A stretch of DNA of 64,000 nucleotides. It comes from Tenodera sinensis (taxonomy: Eukaryota > Arthropoda > Insecta > Mantodea > Mantidae). Location: the NCBI GenBank assembly GCA_030765045.1, contig CM060974.1:55913839-55977838 (forward strand), given 5' to 3'. The translations under genes were made by a program, and so were the position numbers. Positions 57,612 to 64,000 of the stretch are shown piece by piece. A model generated the notes under the pieces. That model did no database searches, had not been told where the DNA came from, and worked only from the letters and a program-made list of their open reading frames with translations. Position 1 is the stretch's first letter. Each line of letters opens with the position of its first letter.

Positions 57612-57897
57612 AAGAAGTATGTGTCTGTCTGTATGCGTGTATGCATGTGTGCATGCGTGTATGCATACATGTGGGTGTGTGCATGTGTGTGGGTGTGTGC
57701 ATCTGTGTGTGTGTATGTACGTATGTATGGATGCATGTATGTAGGTAGGCAGGCAGGTAGGCGAGCAGGTAGGCAGGCAGGTAGATAGACAGGTAGGTGG
57801 GTATGTAGGTGTGTGGGTACGTGTGTATGTGTGTACGTATTTGAGCATGTGTGTGTGCGTGCTTGAGGGTGCATGTGTGGGTGTGTGTGTGTACGAA
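57612..57897 (+). repeat. Compound microsatellite (TG/TATG)n with (GTAGGCAG)n core
   Basis: GTGTGTATGCATG-type repeats (57615-57735), a GTAGGCAGGCAGGTAGGCGA-type block (57738-57800), then GTGTGGGTACGTG repeats to 57897. Peptides predicted from it (His/Thr/Pro rich) are not genes. Confidence 0.93.
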
Positions 57898-57899
57898 AG

Positions 57900-58690
57900 G
57901 CAGCACTGCTAGCAGTCAGACAGTTCTCCCTCCACTTGGGTACTGCCTGGATTGTCCTTCCTCTCCATACCCCACCGCCTATATAGTCAAGCCATCCCCG
58001 CACCTCCTCCCTCCACTGGTGGTATCTGCAAGATGCAAACATGTTGGGAGGAATGAGCTACAGTGAGAAACTGTATCTGTAATGAGAACATCAGCACTCT
58101 TCTGTGTATTGACGGTATAAAAATTTTTTCCATGAAACAAAATAGGTAAATAGAAACAGGAAGTGTATGAATGCTTTTTGGCATGATCTCTGATGTCTAG
58201 GATATTTGAAGTAATGTTTTTGATGTAATGCTAACTTTTGTTTCTTATTTTATTTATTGGAAGGGCACCGTCCTAGAGTCCTCTGCTGCCAGCTGCCACT
58301 GACCTGAACACAATATCATTTGACCTAACCACCTTTACTGTATTGATCATAGAAGATTTGTAGCTACGCTCTATATATAACTGGTAATTAATCACACATT
58401 TAAATAAAATAAATATTATATATCCTCAACGTATTACATTATGACAAAAGTGATGTTATTACAATATACAAAATAATATTATGTATAACATTACTATTAC
58501 TATAAACACCAAAACAATTATCATGTTATATTACTCATGAAACTGTTTGTTAGATATACTTTTCTGAATGAATTTTCTTCAGAGGTTTCTCTTTTGCTTC
58601 TAGTAATTGAAAAACTGAAGGCAACTGTACTTGAAATTTGTTTTGGTAAGCAACAATACTTTCAGAGTATCAATTGTGCTACTTTCTGTA
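57900..58690. other. Intron sequence, no gene recognised
   Basis: No supported feature in this stretch. It is AT-rich toward 58.4 kb. Confidence 0.5.
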
Positions 58691-58697
58691 TTCCATA

Positions 58698-58760
58698 CAG
58701 GGGCTCCAATGACCTAGCTGTCGACGGGCCCTTAAACCCTAATCACTCACCTCATTGTAC
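58698..58760 (+). mobile_element. I-type LINE 3' end fragment
   Basis: GGGGCTCCAATGACCTAGCT, GTCGACGGGCCCTTAAACCC, TAATCACTCACC is the reverse complement, with a few changes, of the LINE 3' terminus at 23261-23320. It is severely 5'-truncated, as expected for a LINE insertion. Confidence 0.65.
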
Positions 58761-59780
58761 TCCATAATTTTTCTCTATAAATTGCAAGTCTTATGCCATA
58801 GGCTAAGGTACTTTTCTTACAACGCAGCAGTGAACACTCTTTTGTTCCAGCATCATAAATCTCTCATGGAATTGCCAAAACAATACACATCACACTCCAG
58901 CTGTCACTGAGAGAATGCAATTGAATTGTCAAAGTGAAGTGCAGGAAACAAAACAATGCTGGAGTGTGGCAATTAGATTTCTTTTTCATAACAATTTTGT
59001 TCATCAATAACATAACTTTCATTCTTAGCAACTATGGATGCAAGGATTTGAATACTACATAGATTAATACAGAGAATTTAAAAAGAAATGCTATCTTCTA
59101 ACAAAATGGGACCAACTGGCATCCCAAATCTGTCAGGACAGCGGGACTGCAGGTTGAAAAACAGCACTATCCCAGTCAAAATGTAACATTTGGTTACTTT
59201 ATATAGTGTAGTTTTGGAATTTAATTTACACTCAGTGGCAAGCCTGCCATCACTTTTCAACAGGTTGAAGCAGCAATTGCTTGTAAATGACTTGCAATTC
59301 AACTTAAATGTGTTCAGGAGAATTCTTGTTCTTACATATCCCTTTACTGTTCATTAAGCCACAATGATGTTCTACCAGCCAATGAGAAAAGAACACTCAC
59401 TGCTACCAACTACTAGTTATAGTAATTCTGTCAGAATTAGCAAAAAAGGGGCAGCAGTTTAGCATACCACGCAGCAGTGTCAGTGTTTGATAGTCTGCAG
59501 TCAATAGTACTCTTCACTATTCCAAATATCCAGTTCAAAACACAGATTAAATGCCAATGTATAAAATGTGGGAGAAATAGTACAAAATACTTTAGCTGGG
59601 AAATTCATTAGAATAAGGCTAAAATACGGGAAAGCCCAGGAAATTTGGCAGACCTGGCAACCCTGCTTAATGCGTTGCTGGTTTGAAAACATTATTATAC
59701 CTTGATGCAAATGCTGGGATACTGGACATGTCAGATGATTTACTACAACCTATCCAAAATGTTCCTACAAATATATGACT
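58761..59780. other. Intron sequence, no gene recognised
   Basis: No coding or repeat motifs that I can support between the LINE fragment and exon A. Confidence 0.5.
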
Positions 59781-59789
59781 TATACATAC

Positions 59790-60092
59790 CTGTTCATATA
59801 TCGGATGTGCATCACTAAGTTCAGGTACAGGAGAGTTTGGTGGTGCCTTATAAATTTCATAGTAGTCCTTTGACTCTACTCTCTCTGGTGACAATCTTCC
59901 GGAATTCTGTGGTTGCATGTTACGAGGAGCAACACTTGTATGGGTAAATGTTACATAAGATGGCTTCAGAGAATTTTGGTACTGCGATGACATTTCAACT
60001 TCTGGGAGAACTTCATATGAATAGAACTTGGAGTACATTTTTCCAAGTGTTGGTTTGTTTAAACTTCTTCCATGAGCTCTTGTTTGCTTTGG
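59790..60092 (-). CDS. Host gene, internal exon A (most 5' exon in the window)
   Basis: 303 bases, phase 0 to 0. The acceptor is ACTATGACTTTACAG before 60092; the donor is GAACAG then GTATGT at 59789, a good consensus. Encodes 101 residues, low in hydrophobic content and Ser/Pro/Tyr-rich: PKQTRAHGRSLNKPTLGKMY, SKFYSYEVLPEVEMSSQYQN, SLKPSYVTFTHTSVAPRNMQ, ESKDYYEIYKAPPNSPVPEL. Several Tyr-containing motifs (YYEIY) could be modification sites (inference). The pentamer satellite begins only 85 bases upstream of the acceptor, so the preceding intron carries the satellite. A long frame running from the satellite through this exon is an artefact. Confidence 0.78.
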
Positions 60093-60176
60093 CTGTAAAG
60101 TCATAGTTACACACATGTATTGTTGAATGTATACGTTAAACAGTATTATCCATACAAATATATAAAAAGGGACAGG

Positions 60177-63100
60177 AGGGAAAGGGATGGAACAGGACCA
60201 GACGGCATGGGATGGCATGGGATGGCATGGGATGGGATGGGTTGTGATGGCATGAAATGGGATGGCATGGCATGGAATGGGATGGGATGGGATGGGACAG
60301 AATGGGATGGGACAGGAAGGGTTGGGATGGCCTGGGATGGCATGTGACGGGATGGGATGCATGCAATGGGATGGTATGGGGTAGGATAGCATGGAATGGG
60401 ATGGGACGGGATGGGATGGGACCGGATGGGATGGGACAGGATGGGATGGGACCGGATGGGATGGGACCGGATGGGATGGGACGGGATGGGACGGAATGGG
60501 ATGGGCCGGGATGGGATAGGATGAGACGGGATGGGATGGGACGGGAAGGGTGGGATGGGATGAGATGGGATGGCATAGCATGGGATGGGACGGAATGGGA
60601 TGGCATGGGATGGGACGGGCGGGATGGGATGGCATTGGATGGGATGGGACGGGGCGGGATGGGATGGAATGGGAGGGGATGGGATGGCATGGGAAGGAAT
60701 GAGACGGAAAGGAATGGGATGGCATGGGATGGGACGGGGAGGGATGGGATGGGACGGGACGGGACGGGATGGGATGGGATGGAATGGGTTGGGATGGGAT
60801 GAGATGGTATGGGACGGGATGGAATGGGGCGGGATGAGATGGGATGGTTTGCGTTGGGATGGGACGGGATGGGATGGGGCGGGATGGGATGGGACGGGAA
60901 GGGTGGGATGGGATGAGATGGGATGGCATAGCATGGGATGGGACGGAATGGGAAGGCATGGGATGGGATGGGACGGGCGGGATGGGATGGCATTGGATGG
61001 GATGGGACGGGATGGGATGGAATGGGAGGGGATGGGATGGCATGGGATGGAATGAGACGGAAAGGAATGGGATGGCATGGGATGGGACGGGGAGGGATGG
61101 GATGGGACGGGACGGGACGGGACGGGACGGGACGGGATGGGATGAGATGGTATGGGACGGGATGGAATGGGGCGGGATGAGACGGGATGGTTTGGGATGG
61201 GATGGGACGGGATGGGATGGGGCGCGATGGGATGGGACGGGAAGGGTGGGATGGGATGAGATGGGATGGCATAGCATGGGATGGGACGGAATGAAATGGC
61301 ATGGGATGGGATGGGATGGGACGGGCGGGATGGGATGGCATTGGATGGGATGGGACGGGTGGGATGGGATGGAATGGGAGGGGATAGGATGGCATGGGAT
61401 GGAATGAGACGGAAAGGAATGGGATGGCATGGGATGGGACGGGGAGGGATGGGATGGGACGGGACGGGACGGGATGGGATGGGATGGGATGGGATGGGTT
61501 GGGATGGGATGAGATGGTGTGGGACGGGATGGAATGGGGCGGGATGAGACGGGATGGGATGGGACGGGATGGGATGGGGCGGGATGGGACGGGACGGGAT
61601 GAGATGGCAGGGATGGGACGGGATGGGATAAGATGGGATGGAACGGGATGGGATGGGACGGGACGGGATGTGATAGAATGGCATGGGATGGGACGGGTCG
61701 GGATGGTATGGGATGGCATGGGATGTGATGAGACGGGAAGGGCGGGGATGTGATGGAATGGCATGGGATGGGACGGGATGGGTTGGGATGCCTTGGGATG
61801 GGATGGGCTGGCATGGCATGCGATGTGATGAGACGGGATGGGTAGGGATGGGATGTAATGGGACGGGATGGGACAACATTATATGGCATGGGTTGGGATG
61901 AGACGGAATGGGATGGCACGGGATGGGATGGCACAGGATGTGATGGCACGGGATGGGCTGGGACGGGACCGGACGGGATGGGACGACATGATATGGCATG
62001 GGTTAGAATGAGACAGAATAGGATGGGATGGGATGGCACGGGATGGGATGGGATGGGACGGCACGGGATGGGATGGCACGGGATGAGATGGCACGGGATG
62101 GGATGGCACGGGATGGGCTGGGACGGGACCGGACGGGATGGGTTGGCATGGGATGGGATGAGACGGGATGGGTTGGGATGGCATGGGATGGGATGGGCCA
62201 GGATGAGCTGGGATGAGACGGGATGGCACGGGATGTGATGGGATTGGATGGGACGGAACGGAACGGCATGGGATGTGATGAGAGGTGATGGGTGGGGATG
62301 GGATGTAATGGGACGGGATGGAACGGGATGGGATGGCATGGAATGGGATGAGACGGAATGGGATGGAATGACATGGGATGGGAGTAGATGGGACGGGATG
62401 GTATAGTACGGGATGGGCTGGGACAGGACCGGACGGGATGGAATGGCATGGGATGGGACGGGTCGGGACGGGATGGCATGGGTTGTGATGAGACGGGATG
62501 GGTGGGGATGGCATGTAATGGGACGGGATGCGACGAGATGGGATGGGATGGCACATGACGGGGTGGGACGGGATGGGATGGCATGGGATGGGATGGGATG
62601 GGATGGGACGTGATGGGATGTCATGGGATGGGACATGACGGGGTGGGACGGTATGGGATGGGATGGGACGGGATGTGATAGCATGGGATGGGACATGATG
62701 GGGTGGGACGGGATGGAAAGGCATGGGATGGGACATGATGGGGTGGGACGGGATGGGATGGGGCCAGATGGGATGTAATGGGATGGGACGGGATGTGATA
62801 ACATGGGATGGGATGGGACATGATGGGGTGGGAAGGGATGGGATGGTATGGGATGGGACGGGATGGGATGTCATGGGACGGGATGGGATGTGATAGCATG
62901 GGATGGGATGGGACATGATGGGATGGGACGGGATGGGATGGTATGGTTTGGGATGGGACGGGATGGGATGTCATGGGACGGGATGGGATGTGATAGCATG
63001 GGATGGGATGGGACATGATGTCATGGAATGGGATGGGATGGGACGGGATCGCATGGCATGACATGGTGTGGAATGGGACGGGATGGCATGGCATGGGATG

Positions 63101-64000
63101 GCATGGGGTGGGATGGGATGGCATGTGATGGGACGGGATCGCATGGCATGGGATGGGATGGGGTGAGATGGCATGGGATGGGACGGGATCGCATGTCATG
63201 GCATGGCATGGGGTGGGATGGGATCGCATGGCATGAGGTGGGATCGGATGGGATGGCATGTGATGGGACGGAATCGCATGGCATGGGATGGGATGGGGTG
63301 GGACGGCATGGGATAGGACGGGATCGCATGGCATGGCATGGGATGGCATGGGATGGGACGGAATCGCATGGCATGGGATGGAATGGGGTGGGATGGGATG
63401 GGACGGGGTCGCATTGCATGGCATGGGGTGAGATAGAGTGGGATGGCATGGGATGGGACGGGATCACATGGCATGGCATGGGCTGGGATGGGACGGGATG
63501 GCATGGGATGGGGTGGGATGGGATGGCATGTGATGGGATGGGATGGGACGGGATGGGATGGCATGGGATGGGATGGCGTGGAATGGCATGCAGTGGGACA
63601 GGATGGGATGGGGTGGGATGGAATGGCATGGAGTGGGACGGGATGGGATGGCATGGGATGGGATGGGACGGGATGGGATGGTATGGGATGGGATGGGACG
63701 GGATGGAATGGTATGGGACGGGATGGGATGGCATGGAGTGGGACGAGATGGGATGAGATGGCAGGGATGGGGCGGGATGGGATAAGATGGGATGGAACGG
63801 GATGGGATGGGACGGGATGTGATAGAATGGCATGGGATGGGATGGGATGGCATGGAGTGGGACGAGATGGGATGAGATGGCAGGGATGGGACGGGATGGG
63901 ATGGAAAGGGATGGGATGGGACGGGATTTGATAGAATGGCATGGGATGGGATGGGGTGGGATGGGATGCGACGGGGTCGCATTGCATGGCATGGGCTGGG
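60177..64000. repeat. Pentanucleotide satellite (GGGAT/GGGAC/GGCAT)n, at least 3.8 kb
   Basis: A nearly continuous array of 5 bp units, mainly GGGAT with GGGAC, GGCAT and GGAAT variants, all G-rich on the plus strand, running off the right edge. Between about 60480 and 61560 a higher-order unit of about 345-353 bp recurs three times (TGGCATAGCATGGGATGGGA at 60571, 60924 and 61267). Further right other higher-order units occur: GACATGATGGGGTGGGACGG around 62.6-62.8 kb, and GGATCGCATGGCATG spaced 40-90 bp in 63.0-63.4 kb. All frames through it are open because the unit makes no stop, giving spurious His/Pro/Ser/Ile or Gly/Met/Asp/Trp proteins. Confidence 0.96.

Noticed and set aside
57585..58042. 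His/Thr/Pro-rich frames of 87-147 codons
   Set aside because: Produced by the TG and GTAGGCAG microsatellite.
60120..64000. Many long Gly/Met/Asp/Trp or His/Pro/Ser/Ile frames
   Set aside because: All come from the GGGAT-type pentamer, which has no stop in most frames; they mirror each other on both strands.
60177..64000. Telomeric repeat
   Set aside because: The unit is GGGAT-like, not TTAGG or TTAGGG, and it lies inside an intron.

Overview
This 64 kb window is nuclear DNA of a large, repeat-rich animal genome. The transposon set (Ty3/gypsy, Penelope-like, CR1- and I-type LINEs, a Tc1/mariner-type transposase) and tRNA-derived SINEs suggest an arthropod, perhaps an insect. I cannot name the species. 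There are no bacterial-style genes, operons or CRISPR arrays. Most of the window is nested mobile elements and microsatellites.

One host gene can be followed on the minus strand through six separated exons. From 5' to 3' these lie at about 60.1, 42.4, 38.2, 32.3, 30.7 and 18.8 kb. Splice sites and reading phases agree: exons A, B and C are all phase 0-0. Exon C can join either a short terminal exon (32141-32272, followed by AATAAA) or exons E and F (30552-30660, then 18717-18847), so two 3' ends are likely. I do not recognise the protein. Its introns have absorbed nearly all the mobile DNA described below, and further 5' exons must lie beyond the right edge.

Layout, left to right. 1-4.5 kb: Ty3/gypsy element 1 (minus; gag, protease, RT; cut by the window edge). 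4.5-5.6 kb: microsatellites and a LINE 3' fragment. 6.6-10 kb: a degenerate tandem repeat, an inverted-repeat element and a SINE. 10-14.6 kb: a CR1-like LINE with an SGNH-esterase ORF1. 14.6-18.2 kb: SINEs and a 2.2 kb TIR element. 18.7 kb: host exon F. 19.0-19.5 kb: a 0.54 kb repeat whose inverted copy lies at 34.0-34.5 kb. 20.7-22.9 kb: a mariner-type element inside an older LINE ORF1. 23.3-28.3 kb: a decayed I-type LINE. 29-32 kb: microsatellites, SINEs, exons E and D. 32.9-37.9 kb: Penelope-like copies, SINE tandems and a TG-rich tract. 38-42.5 kb: exons C and B, a TIR element and SINEs. 44.3-45.2 kb: a complex microsatellite. 46.0-55.95 kb: Ty3/gypsy element 2, complete with both LTRs and a 4 bp target duplication; its 5' LTR is split by a palindromic Penelope-like insertion. 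57.6-57.9 kb: microsatellite. 59.8 kb: exon A. 60.2-64.0 kb: a pentanucleotide GGGAT-type satellite running off the window.

The most unusual points are the head-to-head palindromic Penelope-like insertions, the tandem tRNA-Thr-like SINE with an intact acceptor stem, the asparagine-codon expansion kept in frame inside a LINE RT, and the GGGAT satellite next to a splice acceptor.
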